This document shows, in pieces, positions 53,020 through 62,886 of a stretch of 64,000 nucleotides of DNA (within the stretch, counting starts at the first letter, position 1; every line of letters starts with the position of its first letter). A program made the position numbers and the translations under genes. A model generated the notes under the pieces. The model did not search any database, had not been told where the DNA came from, and worked only from the letters and a program-made list of their open reading frames with translations. Source of the stretch: Chryseobacterium rhizosphaerae (GTDB taxonomy: Bacteria > Bacteroidota > Bacteroidia > Flavobacteriales > Weeksellaceae); NCBI RefSeq assembly GCF_003385455.1, contig NZ_QNUF01000020.1, positions 1 through 64,000 of the forward strand. Reading direction: 5' to 3'.

Positions 53020-55278
53020 TTAGAATTTATAATTTACCTGTACTGCAAAGTTTCTAGGTTGGATCTGATCAATATATCCTCCTCTGAAATAAGAACTGTA
53101 TCCTACACTATCAAAAATATTGTTGAAGAATACTCTTACACCAACACCATTCTTCAATGAGTATCCTACCTGTGCGTCTACAGTAGTATATTCCGGCATA
53201 TCGAAAGGTTTTGTCCCCGCTTCCACACTGTTGATATGGCCTGCGGTGAATGTCTTCTGAGTCCACTCATCTACCGGACGTTTTCCAACATAGTAAATTC
53301 CAGCCCCTACATCTAATCTATCCAATACCCCTGTATTAAATCTATAATTTAACCATGCATTAGCCGTATGCTTTGGTGCATTCATAGGTCTTGAACCATT
53401 GATATAAGCCGGGCTATCCTGATATTGAGCATCTAAATAAGCCCATCCGGACATTACCTGTAGATTGGGTAAGATTCTTCCAATAAGTTCTACTTCCAAT
53501 CCTTTTCTTCTTAGATTACCTGCCATTCCGTAAAGTACATTATTATCTTTATCTACCACCGGTCTGTAATTTTTATCTAATATTTGGAAGGCTAAGTTAT
53601 CTGTCTTAATATCAAAAACTGTTACATTAAATCTTAAACGTTCATTAAACCAGTCTGACTTAATTCCTGCTTCCCATTGTTTTGTTTGTGATGCTCCTAC
53701 GAATCCTCCAGCCTGAAGAATATTATTTACAGATCTTAATGAAGTTGTTGTTGTATAAGATCCAAAAACATTAATATTTTCAATTGGTGAAATAATTAAT
53801 CCGAAAGAAGGATTCCATGTATCAACCACTCTGCTTCCAGAACCATTCAATCTGCTGTAACGGATTCCCAGGTGAGCTTTTACATATTTACCAATAGCCA
53901 TTACATCCTGTGCCATAGCTCCAATGCTTGGTGTCAATACGGAATTTGTACGTCCTAAACTTTTGTAAACAACATTGACAGGAAGTGTGTTGGGAATGAC
54001 CCCATTCACTACATCAAATGTATCAAGAGGGTTAGCTCCATATGTTGTACTTCCTATTTTAGTAGGTCTTGCTGTAATTAGATTTTCCGGAGCAATAGAG
54101 TTTTTATATGCTTCATACGTTACAGAAGATGTTTCCGTTTCTCTCCAGTCGAATCCAACCTGGAATGTATGATTAATAAAACCAGTTTTGATCTTCTCAC
54201 CAATGAAATCTAACTGTAAAACACGGTTGATATCTAATGATTCTGATTTACCTATTGTACGTTGTCTGATATTATAGTTTGTGCCTCCGGTTGGCAGTGA
54301 AATGGATGATGCTTCACCATCAGAATTGCTTACAGAATTTACAAAAGCTGCTCTTACCTTTAAATTATTATTAAGCTTACGGATTGCCGTAGTTGCAAAA
54401 TTATACGTTTCAGTTTTAGCATAATCTGAAGTATATCCTAAAAACTTACCTTTTGGCATGTGATACAATGCTTCTACATCTCCAGTTGCCAAGTTAATAG
54501 TCCCTCGGTCCGGAGTTCGGTTATCGTGCAGATAATCCATCTCAACATTAATATATGTTTTGTCATCCGGACGGAATGCTACTGATGGATTTACATAGAT
54601 TCTTTCTCCTTTTACGTGACTTCTAAAGGAATTATTATTCTGATAAGCTCCGTTAAATCTTACAGCAACTTTCCCCTGAGAATCTAAAACTCTCTGGAAA
54701 TCTACTGTAGGTCTATAAAAATCCCAACTTCCATAGCGGAACCCTACATTTGTTTGATCAATAAATTGAGGTCTTTTAGTAACAACATTAATTACTCCTC
54801 CTGCTGAACCTAAGCCATTTCCTATTCCCTGGCTTACTGCTGCTGAACCTTTAATTACCTGAATACTTTCAACGCCCTGCATATCTGTCATCATCCCCGA
54901 AGTACGGAAGTCTGAGTCCATCTGAACCCCATTCTTCAATACAGGAACACCACGATATCCTCTGATGGACATACTTTCGCTTCCTCCACCATAGCTTGAA
55001 AATAATGTTACACCAGGAACGTTCTTTGCAACATCAGTAACAGTAAGTGCTCCTAATTCTTCAATTGCTTTATGAGAAATAACAGAAATACTCTGGATTT
55101 GATCTCTGGTTTTTAATGGCAATCTTGTAATTGCTTCCAGGCCTTCCGGTTGTTTTTTTCTGTCACCGAACAGTTCTACTTCTTCAATTTTTTTATGTTT
55201 AATTGAATCATTCACTTTCTGTGCATTTGCAAGAACCCCACCCAATAACAGCAGAGAAAAGGATACTACTTTATTCAT
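53020..55278 (-). CDS. TonB-dependent siderophore receptor
   Basis: The protein has 752 residues. The signal (MNKVVSFSLLLLGGVLANAQ) is followed by a plug domain with SISVISHKAIEELGALTVTD, NVPGVTLFSSYGGGSESMSI, RGYRGVPVLKNGVQ and QVIKGSAAVSQG. A 22-strand barrel runs to the end (VRVFFNNIFDSVGYSSYF ... NFAVQVNYKF). This is the TonB siderophore-receptor type. It takes up a ferric chelate using ExbB/ExbD/TonB, which are not in this window. Upstream lie a TAAATTTG -7 element at 55293-55300 and the palindrome at 55336. Confidence 0.9.
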   Translation of the reverse strand: MNKVVSFSLLLLGGVLANAQKVNDSIKHKKIEEVELFGDRKKQPEGLEAITRLPLKTRDQIQSISVISHKAIEELGALTVTDVAKNVPGVTLFSSYGGGSESMSIRGYRGVPVLKNGVQMDSDFRTSGMMTDMQGVESIQVIKGSAAVSQGIGNGLGSAGGVINVVTKRPQFIDQTNVGFRYGSWDFYRPTVDFQRVLDSQGKVAVRFNGAYQNNNSFRSHVKGERIYVNPSVAFRPDDKTYINVEMDYLHDNRTPDRGTINLATGDVEALYHMPKGKFLGYTSDYAKTETYNFATTAIRKLNNNLKVRAAFVNSVSNSDGEASSISLPTGGTNYNIRQRTIGKSESLDINRVLQLDFIGEKIKTGFINHTFQVGFDWRETETSSVTYEAYKNSIAPENLITARPTKIGSTTYGANPLDTFDVVNGVIPNTLPVNVVYKSLGRTNSVLTPSIGAMAQDVMAIGKYVKAHLGIRYSRLNGSGSRVVDTWNPSFGLIISPIENINVFGSYTTTTSLRSVNNILQAGGFVGASQTKQWEAGIKSDWFNERLRFNVTVFDIKTDNLAFQILDKNYRPVVDKDNNVLYGMAGNLRRKGLEVELIGRILPNLQVMSGWAYLDAQYQDSPAYINGSRPMNAPKHTANAWLNYRFNTGVLDRLDVGAGIYYVGKRPVDEWTQKTFTAGHINSVEAGTKPFDMPEYTTVDAQVGYSLKNGVGVRVFFNNIFDSVGYSSYFRGGYIDQIQPRNFAVQVNYKF

Positions 55279-55292
55279 TTAATGATTTTTTG

Positions 55293-55347
55293 CAAATTTA
55301 TTGTTTTTATTCATTCTAAATAAAATAAACCTCACTGACATATGTCA
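55293..55347 (-). promoter_or_regulatory. Control region of the TonB receptor operon
   Basis: TAAATTTG on the minus strand (55293-55300) fits the -7 element. TGACATATGTCA (55336-55347), a 12-base perfect palindrome, sits about 40 bases upstream of it. An iron or siderophore-responsive activator site is possible. It does not look like a typical Fur box. Confidence 0.45.
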
Positions 55348-55542
55348 CCTGCAAAAGACTAATCAATACCGGATCAACAACCAACGTAACAGTCTGCTTA
55401 CAATATGCCAACAGATACATATCATCATTAGTAGTATCATGTCAAAGCCGGCATATGGTTATAAAAAGTAAAACCTGAAAAAAGATAAATTTTTCTGTTC
55501 AAAAATGGAGGTCGTAGTATGGAGAGGTTGATAGCAAAAAAA

Positions 55543-55568
55543 AATCCGTTCCTAAAAAGGAACGGATT
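55543..55568 (-). terminator. Intrinsic terminator of the rpsL-rpsJ operon
   Basis: AATCCGTTCCT and AGGAACGGATT pair around AAAA, with a long T-run in the minus direction. 28 bases after the rpsJ stop. It shows that rpsJ is not read on into other ribosomal genes here. Confidence 0.85.
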
Positions 55569-55595
55569 GTATAATCATTGCAAAGTATGCAGTTA

Positions 55596-55901
55596 TCACA
55601 CTTTAATTTCAACGTCTACACCTGAAGGAAGTTCTAATTTCATTAGAGCATCAACAGTTTTAGAAGAAGAAGAGTAGATATCCATCAGTCTCTTGTGAGC
55701 TGAAAGTTGGAACTGCTCTCTTGCTTTCTTGTTTACGTGCGGAGATCTCAACACAGTGAAGATTCTCTTATTCGTTGGCAATGGAATTGGACCGTTTACA
55801 ACAGCACCAGTAGCCTTTACCGTTTTTACGATTTTCTCAGCAGACTTGTCTACCAAGTTGTAATCGTAAGATTTTAGTTTTATTCTGATTCTTTGTGACA
55901 T
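55596..55901 (-). CDS. rpsJ: 30S ribosomal protein S10
   Basis: The protein has 101 residues ([20 protein letters not shown]; signature [32 protein letters not shown]). It also acts in antitermination with NusB. It follows fusA by 16 bases, then a terminator, and not rplC as in the common S10 order. Confidence 0.98.
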   Translation of the reverse strand: MSQRIRIKLKSYDYNLVDKSAEKIVKTVKATGAVVNGPIPLPTNKRIFTVLRSPHVNKKAREQFQLSAHKRLMDIYSSSSKTVDALMKLELPSGVDVEIKV

Positions 55902-55917
55902 TTCTTTAATTTAAAAA

Positions 55918-58035
55918 TTAACCTTTTGCTTTAGCAATGATTTCTTCAGCAACGTTTTGTGGAGTTGCTTGGTACTTCTCTAATTCCATAGAAGAAGTAG
56001 CTCTTCCTGATGAAAGTGTTCTTAGAGTCGTTACATATCCAAACATTTCAGAAAGTGGAACTGAACCTTTGATTACAACAGCACCGTTCTTTTCTTCCTG
56101 ACCACTGATCGTACCTCTTCTTTTGTTAAGGTCACCAATGATGTTACCCATATACTCTTCTGGAGTTACAACTTCCAATTTCATAATAGGCTCCATGATT
56201 ACTGGCTTAGCAGCACGTCCCGCTTCTTTAAATCCTAATTTAGCAGCTAATTCGAAAGAAAGTGCATCAGAATCCACCGCGTGGAAAGATCCATCTTTAA
56301 GAGTAACTTTAATACCTTCAACTTCGAAACCAGCCAAAGGACCGTTCTTCATTGCAGCTTTAAATCCTTTTTCAATTGCAGGAACAAATTCTCTAGGAAC
56401 GTTACCACCTTTGATCTCATTGATGAATTCTAAACCAATTTTACCTTCGTCAGCTGGACCTAGTTCAAATACAATATCAGCAAATTTACCTTTACCACCA
56501 GATTGTTTTTTGTAAACCTCTCTGTGTTGAGCAACTTTTGTTAAGTTTTCTTTGTATTCTACCTGAGGTTGACCTTGGTTTACTTCAACTTTGAATTCTC
56601 TTCTCATACGGTCAACAATGATATCTAAGTGAAGCTCACCCATACCAGAGATAATCGTTTGTCCAGAAGCTTCATCAGTTCTCACTGTAAACGTTGGATC
56701 TTCTTCAGCCAATTTAGCTAGAGCGTTACCCATTTTATCCTGGTCAGCTTTAGTTTTAGGCTCAACTGCGATACCAATTACCGGATCAGGGAAAACCATC
56801 GATTCAAGAACGATTGGGTTTTTCTCGTCACACATAGTATCACCAGTTTTGATAGACTTGAATCCTACCGCTGCACCAATATCACCAGCTTCAATATATT
56901 CTACCGGGTTTTGCTTGTTAGCGTGCATCTGATAGATTCTAGAGATTCTTTCTTTATCTCCTGAACGAGTGTTCAAGATATAAGAACCTGCATCTAATCT
57001 TCCAGAGTATGCTCTGAAGAATGCTAATCTTCCCACGAATGGGTCAGTAGCAATCTTAAATGCTAATGCGGAGAAAGGCTCGTCTACAGACGGCTTTCTT
57101 GTAATTTCAGCGTCAGTTCTTGGGTCAGTACCTTTGATATCATCTTTATCCAATGGAGAAGGCAAGTATTTACATACTGCATCCAACATAAACTGTACTC
57201 CTTTATTCTTGAATGAAGAACCACAAGTCATTGGGATAATAGATAAATCGATAGTAGCAGCTCTCAATGCAGCATTGATTTCTTCTTCTGTAATTGAATC
57301 CGGATCTTCGAAGAATTTCTCCATCAAAGTTTCGTCATATTCAGAAACAGCTTCTACTAATTTCTCTCTATATTCAAGAACTTCATCTTTCATATCTTCA
57401 GGAATTGGCACTACTTCGAAAGTAGCTCCTTGTCCTGCTTCATCCCAGATGATCGCTCTGTTTTTAATTAAGTCTACAACACCTTTGAAATCTTCTTCAG
57501 CACCGATTGGTAAAACGATTGGAACTGCATTAGATCCTAACATTTCTTTAACTTGTTTTACAACGTTAAGGAAGTCAGCACCTTGTCTGTCCATTTTGTT
57601 TACGAATCCCATTCTTGCAACTTTGTAGTTGTCAGCAAGTCTCCAGTTTGTTTCAGACTGAGGCTCTACTCCATCTACTGCAGAGAATAAGAATACTAAT
57701 CCATCCAATACTCTTAAAGATCTGTTTACTTCTACTGTGAAGTCAACGTGTCCCGGTGTATCGATGATGTTGAAGTGGTAAGGTTTAGTATCTGCAAGAG
57801 GCTTTCCTTGATCAGTTGGAAAGTTCCAAGAACAAGTAGTAGCAGCAGAAGTAATAGTAATACCTCTTTCAGCTTCCTGCTCCATCCAGTCCATTGTAGA
57901 AGCACCATCGTGAACCTCTCCAATTTTGTGGTTTACCCCTGTATAGAATAGAATCCTTTCTGTAGTGGTAGTTTTACCGGCATCAATATGCGCAGCAATA
58001 CCAATATTTCTTGTAAATTTAAGATCTCTTCCCAT
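55918..58035 (-). CDS. fusA: Elongation factor G
   Basis: The protein has 705 residues. G-domain motifs are [20 protein letters not shown] (P-loop), [16 protein letters not shown] and [10 protein letters not shown]. Domain II-V landmarks are [20 protein letters not shown] and [15 protein letters not shown]. It drives translocation and ribosome recycling. Six bases after rpsG, 16 before rpsJ, in the usual str operon order. No tuf gene follows. Confidence 0.98.
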   Translation of the reverse strand: MGRDLKFTRNIGIAAHIDAGKTTTTERILFYTGVNHKIGEVHDGASTMDWMEQEAERGITITSAATTCSWNFPTDQGKPLADTKPYHFNIIDTPGHVDFTVEVNRSLRVLDGLVFLFSAVDGVEPQSETNWRLADNYKVARMGFVNKMDRQGADFLNVVKQVKEMLGSNAVPIVLPIGAEEDFKGVVDLIKNRAIIWDEAGQGATFEVVPIPEDMKDEVLEYREKLVEAVSEYDETLMEKFFEDPDSITEEEINAALRAATIDLSIIPMTCGSSFKNKGVQFMLDAVCKYLPSPLDKDDIKGTDPRTDAEITRKPSVDEPFSALAFKIATDPFVGRLAFFRAYSGRLDAGSYILNTRSGDKERISRIYQMHANKQNPVEYIEAGDIGAAVGFKSIKTGDTMCDEKNPIVLESMVFPDPVIGIAVEPKTKADQDKMGNALAKLAEEDPTFTVRTDEASGQTIISGMGELHLDIIVDRMRREFKVEVNQGQPQVEYKENLTKVAQHREVYKKQSGGKGKFADIVFELGPADEGKIGLEFINEIKGGNVPREFVPAIEKGFKAAMKNGPLAGFEVEGIKVTLKDGSFHAVDSDALSFELAAKLGFKEAGRAAKPVIMEPIMKLEVVTPEEYMGNIIGDLNKRRGTISGQEEKNGAVVIKGSVPLSEMFGYVTTLRTLSSGRATSSMELEKYQATPQNVAEEIIAKAKG

Positions 58036-58041
58036 TTCAGA

Positions 58042-58518
58042 TTAGAATTTAAAGTGTGAAAACGCTTTGTTAGCTTCCGCCATTTTGTGAGTATCACTCT
58101 TTTTCTTGTAAGCAGCACCTTCTTCTCTTGAAGCAGCTACAACTTCGTTAGCTAATTTCAAAGCCATAGACTTATCATTTCTAGCTTTAGAATATTTGAT
58201 TAACCATTTCATTGCCATAGAAATTTTTCTATCAGCTCTGATTGGCATAGGGATTTGGAAGTTAGCTCCACCTACTCTTCTAGAACGTACTTCTACGTGA
58301 GGCATTACATTTGTAAGTGCATCTTTCCAGATTTCAAGTGCAGTTTTTTCGTTATCTCCTTTTTTAGTTTCTACGATCTCTAATGCATCATAGAAAATTT
58401 TGAATGCGATTGACTTCTTACCGTCAAGCATTAAGTTGTTTACGAATCTAGTTACCAATTGATCATTAAATTTCGGATCTGGTAACAACGGTCTTTTTTT
58501 CGCTTTTGTCTTTCTCAT
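58042..58518 (-). CDS. rpsG: 30S ribosomal protein S7
   Basis: The protein has 158 residues ([52 protein letters not shown]). Primary binder of the 16S 3' major domain. In enterobacteria it regulates the str operon. Gap of 23 bases after rpsL. Confidence 0.98.
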   Translation of the reverse strand: MRKTKAKKRPLLPDPKFNDQLVTRFVNNLMLDGKKSIAFKIFYDALEIVETKKGDNEKTALEIWKDALTNVMPHVEVRSRRVGGANFQIPMPIRADRKISMAMKWLIKYSKARNDKSMALKLANEVVAASREEGAAYKKKSDTHKMAEANKAFSHFKF

Positions 58519-58541
58519 TGTTTCTGTACCTTATTTAATGA

Positions 58542-58955
58542 TTATTTTTTCTTCCCTTTTGCAGGAGCAGCAGCTGCTTGTCCTGGTTTAGGTCTCTTAG
58601 CTCCGTACTTAGATCTTCTCTGAGTTCTTCCATTTACACCAGCTGTGTCTAATGCACCTCTTACGATGTGGTAACGTACTCCCGGTAGGTCTTTCACCCT
58701 TCCGCCTCTAACCAATACTATCGAGTGCTCTTGAAGATTATGTCCTTCGCCCGGGATATAGGCATTCACTTCTTTACCGTTAGAAAGTCTTACCCTTGCT
58801 ACTTTTCTAAGTGCAGAGTTAGGTTTCTTCGGTGTAGTAGTATATACTCTCGTACATACACCACGTCTTTGTGGACAAGAATCAAGGGCAGCCGATTTGC
58901 TCTTCTTGGCAAGCGTGGCTCTTCCTTTTCTTACTAATTGTTGAATAGTAGGCAT
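58542..58955 (-). CDS. rpsL: 30S ribosomal protein S12
   Basis: The protein has 137 residues ([20 protein letters not shown]). It contains the decoding-site loops [20 protein letters not shown], with the lysine at which streptomycin resistance arises, and [20 protein letters not shown]. The Ala/Lys-rich end ([13 protein letters not shown]) is slightly longer than in E. coli. First gene of the operon with a close-consensus promoter 25-54 bases upstream. Confidence 0.98.
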   Translation of the reverse strand: MPTIQQLVRKGRATLAKKSKSAALDSCPQRRGVCTRVYTTTPKKPNSALRKVARVRLSNGKEVNAYIPGEGHNLQEHSIVLVRGGRVKDLPGVRYHIVRGALDTAGVNGRTQRRSKYGAKRPKPGQAAAAPAKGKKK

Positions 58956-59295
58956 TTAATTGCTTTTTATTTTAGGGTGCAAAAATACTAATATTTTTTT
59001 AATTGACAAGTAGTTATATATTTTTATTTATTTATAAAAACTTTTTTTTTGTTTTCCATACCCCACGGCAACCCTATTGGTTTTCATGTTATTGGCTTAT
59101 TTTTGGGCCTTAAAGATTCTCTCAAAAAAATAAAATTTTATTTAAAAGTATCCGGTATTGCTTTTCTTTTTAAAAGGTCATTGCTGGGACCTGCCATTTC
59201 AATCTTGAGGGTAAAGCTAAAAAAAACAATCTGCAGGATCGGTTAACAAATTATTATCTATTCATTAAGATAATTACAGCAATAGCTTGCTTTAA
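58956..59295. other. Intergenic region, 340 bases
   Basis: Lies upstream of rpsL and downstream of the polytopic membrane protein gene, both leftward. Apart from the rpsL promoter nothing was recognised. A 65-codon rightward frame at 59049 shows no protein-like features. Confidence 0.5.
58980..59009 (-). promoter_or_regulatory. Predicted promoter of the rpsL-rpsG-fusA-rpsJ operon
   Basis: On the minus strand TTG (59007-59009, in a TTGTC context) and TATTTTTG (58980-58987) are 19 bases apart, matching the Bacteroidota consensus. The leader is only about 20 bases. Confidence 0.6.
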
Positions 59296-60882
59296 TTATT
59301 CAATGATTGTAACCTTAACATTCTTATTCCAGTTAAAGTTTCTAATATTTTGCTGTAGAGAATTATGAATTTCAGGGTTAATGGAATATATGAACAAATG
59401 TTTTTCACCCAGTACGACATTCTTTCCTCCTACTTCCAGATAGGCAACCTTTTTCCAGTTCTTTGGGGTATGTCCATCCAGCCATTCTTCGTAAGCGATA
59501 GCCAGCTGATACTGATTTTCAACAGCACTTCGTGTCAAAAAATTTTCAAATTGATCGTCAGGCCTTTTATCTTTCGTTCTGAAAGGGAGCATTTCTTTAG
59601 ATCCTAATCCCATGAAGTCCAGTAAATGGATATCCGTAAAGTAGCAGATGGCACCAATATCATTAGCCACCACCTTAGAGGAATTATAGTATTTTTTCAA
59701 AAATCTTGCAGACTGAATCTGTTGTTCGTATATGTTGGCACTTCCATTGGTTATCAAAATATGAGCATGACCAGACTTATATACCAGCAATAATACATTC
59801 GCCAGTATACTTATTCCTATGATTCTTTCTGTTCTAAAAAACTGTAATGGCTGGGTGAAAAAAGATGTAAGCTTTGGAATAAGAACCATTGCAAAAGCTA
59901 CTAAAAGATAAGCTTCATATCTGAATTGCCCTTTTATTTCCCCAAATAAACTATGCAGGATAAAAGTAGAATTCCAGGCGACGATGAGAAAGTTGTTCGC
60001 AATAATTTTTTGAAAGCTCAATTTTTTCTGATAGTCCTTATATAATAAAACCATACTGATCACTAAGGGAAACAATCCGATTTTATAGAAACTGGTATTT
60101 AAAATTACTTTTTTCAGTACGAGATCAATGATCTGCCTCGGTATACCGCCTGAGAAATCTATCAGTGATCCTTTGGCAATAACTGAATTGGGAAAAAAAT
60201 ACCCACTTTTAGGATAATTGATGTAGCCGAAGAGAAAAATAGGAACAAAACCACAGACCAGTACAAGTGCTGAGTCCTTCCATTTCCTGATCAGCATAAA
60301 GACAAATGCAAGGGAGACAAAATAAAACATGCTTTCAAATCTGATCAGACCTAATGACAGGAGCGTAAAATAGAAACCATATTGAGAGATCCTGTCTTTA
60401 CCCTCACTGTCTGACCATTTTTTAAAGCAGTACATATTGATGGCAATCATCAATGTCTGTAAAATATGCTCCATCCCGGTTACAATCTGCACATGCAGCA
60501 CTGCAAAGAAAAGACTAAACAAACAGGCCCAAACTATAGATCTGTTCTGATTGAAAAACAGGGAGTAGTATTTGTTAAGGATAACAATAAGCAATCCTAC
60601 TGAAACCAGATTAAAAATCAACGGAATTAAAGCATGATCTCCAAAGAGAAAAATCAATGCACTTAAAATAAGGGTAAAAACCGGTGATGAAGAGGAAGAG
60701 GAAAAAGCATACCTGGTCATTCCCCAGATACCATGAACTGCAAAGTTTTTAGCAATCGCCATGTGAATATAGGCATCATCCAGTAAATAGGTAAAATAAT
60801 GCTCGGTCGTAGAAAGCATGATCAGGATATAGATAAAACATATCCCAAAAAATATGGCTGCAGTGATCAAAAAACTTTTCAT
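59296..60882 (-). CDS. Polytopic membrane protein, putative GT-C glycosyltransferase-like
   Basis: The protein has about 528 residues from the ATG at 60882. An upstream in-frame ATG at 60906 is less likely. It has ten or more hydrophobic helices. An early acidic pair in the first external loop (FTYLLDDAYIHMAIAKNFAV) recalls the Asp-rich loop of GT-C lipid-linked sugar transferases. The C-terminal soluble domain (KVVANDIGAICYFTDIHLLD and VEVGGKNVV-like YLEVGGKNVVLGEKHLFIYS) is periplasmic in such proteins. Substrate unknown, and it stands alone without polysaccharide genes. Placement in GT-C is tentative. Confidence 0.6.
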   Translation of the reverse strand: MKSFLITAAIFFGICFIYILIMLSTTEHYFTYLLDDAYIHMAIAKNFAVHGIWGMTRYAFSSSSSSPVFTLILSALIFLFGDHALIPLIFNLVSVGLLIVILNKYYSLFFNQNRSIVWACLFSLFFAVLHVQIVTGMEHILQTLMIAINMYCFKKWSDSEGKDRISQYGFYFTLLSLGLIRFESMFYFVSLAFVFMLIRKWKDSALVLVCGFVPIFLFGYINYPKSGYFFPNSVIAKGSLIDFSGGIPRQIIDLVLKKVILNTSFYKIGLFPLVISMVLLYKDYQKKLSFQKIIANNFLIVAWNSTFILHSLFGEIKGQFRYEAYLLVAFAMVLIPKLTSFFTQPLQFFRTERIIGISILANVLLLVYKSGHAHILITNGSANIYEQQIQSARFLKKYYNSSKVVANDIGAICYFTDIHLLDFMGLGSKEMLPFRTKDKRPDDQFENFLTRSAVENQYQLAIAYEEWLDGHTPKNWKKVAYLEVGGKNVVLGEKHLFIYSINPEIHNSLQQNIRNFNWNKNVKVTIIE

Positions 60883-60973
60883 CTTCTGCAATATTAATAC
60901 TTCCAAACTATTTTAAAAAATTTTCTTATAGTTATCATCTATTAATATTGGGGCAGTTCGGCACAATATTTCG

Positions 60974-60981
60974 TAAATTTG
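60974..60981 (+). promoter_or_regulatory. Predicted -7 element of dps
   Basis: TAAATTTG fits the consensus. A TTG at 60948-60950 is 23 bases upstream, longer than ideal. The predicted leader is about 107 bases and includes a TCTCCC/GGGAGA stem (61023-61047). Confidence 0.4.
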
Positions 60982-61095
60982 ATATATACAAAAGATAACG
61001 TATGAAATGGTCATTATTAATATCTCCCAACAGACACCACAGGGAGAAAGATAATTCCATACGGTCTTATAAAAATTAAATATAAATATATACAT

Positions 61096-61572
61096 ATGAA
61101 AAACGCTAGTATTATCGGCCTTAAAGAAGCCGACTGTAAAAAGATTTCAGAAAAATTAAATGCACTTTTAGCCAACTATTCTATATTCTATCAGAACACC
61201 AGAGGGGCTCACTGGAATATTAAAGGAGATCAGTTTTTCACCCTTCACCCTAAGTTTGAAGAACTATACAATAGTCTGGTTTTAAAAATTGATGAGATTG
61301 CAGAAAGAATTCTGACTTTGGGAGCTACCCCGGCTCACAATTACTCCGACTATTTGAAAGTAGCGACCATTAAAGAGACAAAAGAAGTGACAGATGGTAC
61401 AAAAAGTGTTGAATTGATTTTAAGCTCTTTCAAGGTGGTTATTGATCTTCAGAGAGAGTTATTAGATATTACGGATGAAGCAGGTGATGAAGGTACAAAC
61501 TCTCAAATGAGCGACTATATCACGGAGCAGGAAAAAGAAGTTTGGATGTACAATTCTTACCTTGGAAAATAG
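61096..61572 (+). CDS. dps: Dps family DNA-binding ferritin-like protein
   Basis: A 158-residue four-helix protein. Ferroxidase residues typical of Dps are seen in NTRGAHWNIKGDQFFTLHPK FEELY and IDEIAERILTLGATPAHNYS. It should form a 12-subunit shell that oxidises and stores iron with hydrogen peroxide and protects DNA. The N-terminus has few lysines, so DNA binding may be weak. Single gene with its own terminator. Confidence 0.93.
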   Translation: MKNASIIGLKEADCKKISEKLNALLANYSIFYQNTRGAHWNIKGDQFFTLHPKFEELYNSLVLKIDEIAERILTLGATPAHNYSDYLKVATIKETKEVTDGTKSVELILSSFKVVIDLQRELLDITDEAGDEGTNSQMSDYITEQEKEVWMYNSYLGK

Positions 61573-61601
61573 CTCAATAGCAAGCATTGAAATATTTCAA
61601 A

Positions 61602-61628
61602 AAAATCGCCTTACATTTAGGCGATTTT
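61602..61628 (+). terminator. Intrinsic terminator of dps
   Basis: AAAATCGCCT and AGGCGATTTT pair around a 7-base loop, followed by ATTTTTTATTT. Confidence 0.85.
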
Positions 61629-61640
61629 ATTTTTTATTTC

Positions 61641-61648
61641 TATATTTG
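61641..61648 (+). promoter_or_regulatory. Predicted -7 element of pncB
   Basis: TATATTTG (then CG) fits the -7 consensus. The -33 position falls in the dps terminator and lacks TTTG. Leader of about 13 bases. Confidence 0.4.
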
Positions 61649-61667
61649 CGTTAAAATTACACATATT

Positions 61668-62846
61668 ATGAACGACGTAAAACTCAACTCAATTCTCGAT
61701 AATGATTTTTATAAAATAACCATGCAAAATGCAGTGGTAAAACTTTTCCCTGGTTCTATTGTAAAATACGAATTTATCAATAGGGGAAAACATCACTTTC
61801 CGCCAGGCTTTGATACTGCTTTAAGAGAAGCGGTCAATAAAATGGCAGAACTTAAACTTACCAAAGATGAGAAGAAATTCATGGCAAGGACCTGTCCTTA
61901 TATTGATCTTCCCTACCTCGATTTTTTAGAAGGGTATCATTATGATCCGTCTGAAGTGAAAATTCATCAGGAAGGAGGTGATCTTTCTGTAATAGTGGAA
62001 GGACTTTGGTACAGAACAATTCTTTGGGAAGTTCCTTTGCTGGCACTGATCAGTGAACTTCACTACGAAATGAATCACATGGAAAGGGACTCCAATGAAG
62101 TGGTGATGAACAAAACCCTGGAGAAGGCAGATTCATTGGGAAAACTGGGGGTAACCTTTGCCGAGTTCGGAACCAGAAGAAGACATTCTTATAAAGTACA
62201 GAACCTGGTAATGGAAGCTTTGACCCAGAAAAAAGATTCTACTTTTATCGGAAGCTCCAATGTTCATTTCGCGATGAAGTATGGAGTAAAGCCAATTGGG
62301 ACCCATGCTCACGAATGGTTTATGTTCCATGCGGCTGAATATGGTTTCAAAATGGCCAATGAGCTTGCTTTGGAACACTGGGTGGATGTTTACAGAGGTG
62401 ATTTGGGAGTTGCCCTTTCAGACACCTATACCACAGATGTTTTCTTCCAGCAGTTTGATAAAAAATTCGCCAAGCTTTTTGATGGGGTACGTCATGATAG
62501 CGGCGATGCTTTAGAATTTGCAGACAAAACCATTGCTCATTACCAGAATAACGGTATCAATCCGATGTTTAAATATATTATCTTCTCTGATGCCCTGAAT
62601 CTTGAAAAAGTAGAGGAGATTACCAGCTACTGCAGAGGAAAAATAGGAATCTCTTTTGGAATAGGAACCAATCTTACCAATGATGTAGGAGTAAAACCAA
62701 TGAATATCGTTATGAAACTTATCGGCGTTCAGGCACCTAATAAAGAATGGATCCCTACGGTAAAACTTTCTGATGAGCATGGAAAATATACGGGTGATCC
62801 TAAAATGATAGAGCTTGCCAAGGAGTTTTTAAGAATAAAAGATTAG
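61668..62846 (+). CDS. pncB: Nicotinate phosphoribosyltransferase
   Basis: A 392-residue enzyme starting at ATG 61668 (MNDVKLNSILDNDFYKITMQ). The frame is open upstream to 61587, but that part overlaps the dps terminator and promoter and is rejected. Landmarks are FINRGKHHFPPGF, FAEFGTRRRHSYKVQNLVME, KPIGTHAHEWFMFHA, GVRHDSGDALEFADKTIAHY and GIGTNLTNDVGVKPMNIVMK. It joins nicotinate and PRPP with ATP use, the first step of the Preiss-Handler NAD route. Confidence 0.96.
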   Translation: MNDVKLNSILDNDFYKITMQNAVVKLFPGSIVKYEFINRGKHHFPPGFDTALREAVNKMAELKLTKDEKKFMARTCPYIDLPYLDFLEGYHYDPSEVKIHQEGGDLSVIVEGLWYRTILWEVPLLALISELHYEMNHMERDSNEVVMNKTLEKADSLGKLGVTFAEFGTRRRHSYKVQNLVMEALTQKKDSTFIGSSNVHFAMKYGVKPIGTHAHEWFMFHAAEYGFKMANELALEHWVDVYRGDLGVALSDTYTTDVFFQQFDKKFAKLFDGVRHDSGDALEFADKTIAHYQNNGINPMFKYIIFSDALNLEKVEEITSYCRGKIGISFGIGTNLTNDVGVKPMNIVMKLIGVQAPNKEWIPTVKLSDEHGKYTGDPKMIELAKEFLRIKD

Positions 62847-62886
62847 AATTTAGATTTCAGATATTCACATTATAATTAAAACATCT

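Larger units (their letters stand above)
55279..55595. other. Intergenic region, 317 bases
   Basis: Lies between the rpsJ stop side and the TonB receptor start (both genes leftward). It holds the receptor control region and the rpsJ terminator. Nothing else was recognised. Confidence 0.6.

Noticed and set aside
55293..55347. Fur box upstream of the TonB receptor
   Set aside because: The palindrome TGACATATGTCA does not match the GATAATGATAATCATTATC-type pattern, so Fur control was not claimed.
57134..57628. Rightward 164-residue frame within fusA
   Set aside because: Antisense of EF-G; Ser/Leu-rich composition typical of a shadow frame.
59049..59246. Rightward 65-residue frame upstream of rpsL
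   Set aside because: No promoter, signal or conserved pattern; lies in AT-rich spacer.
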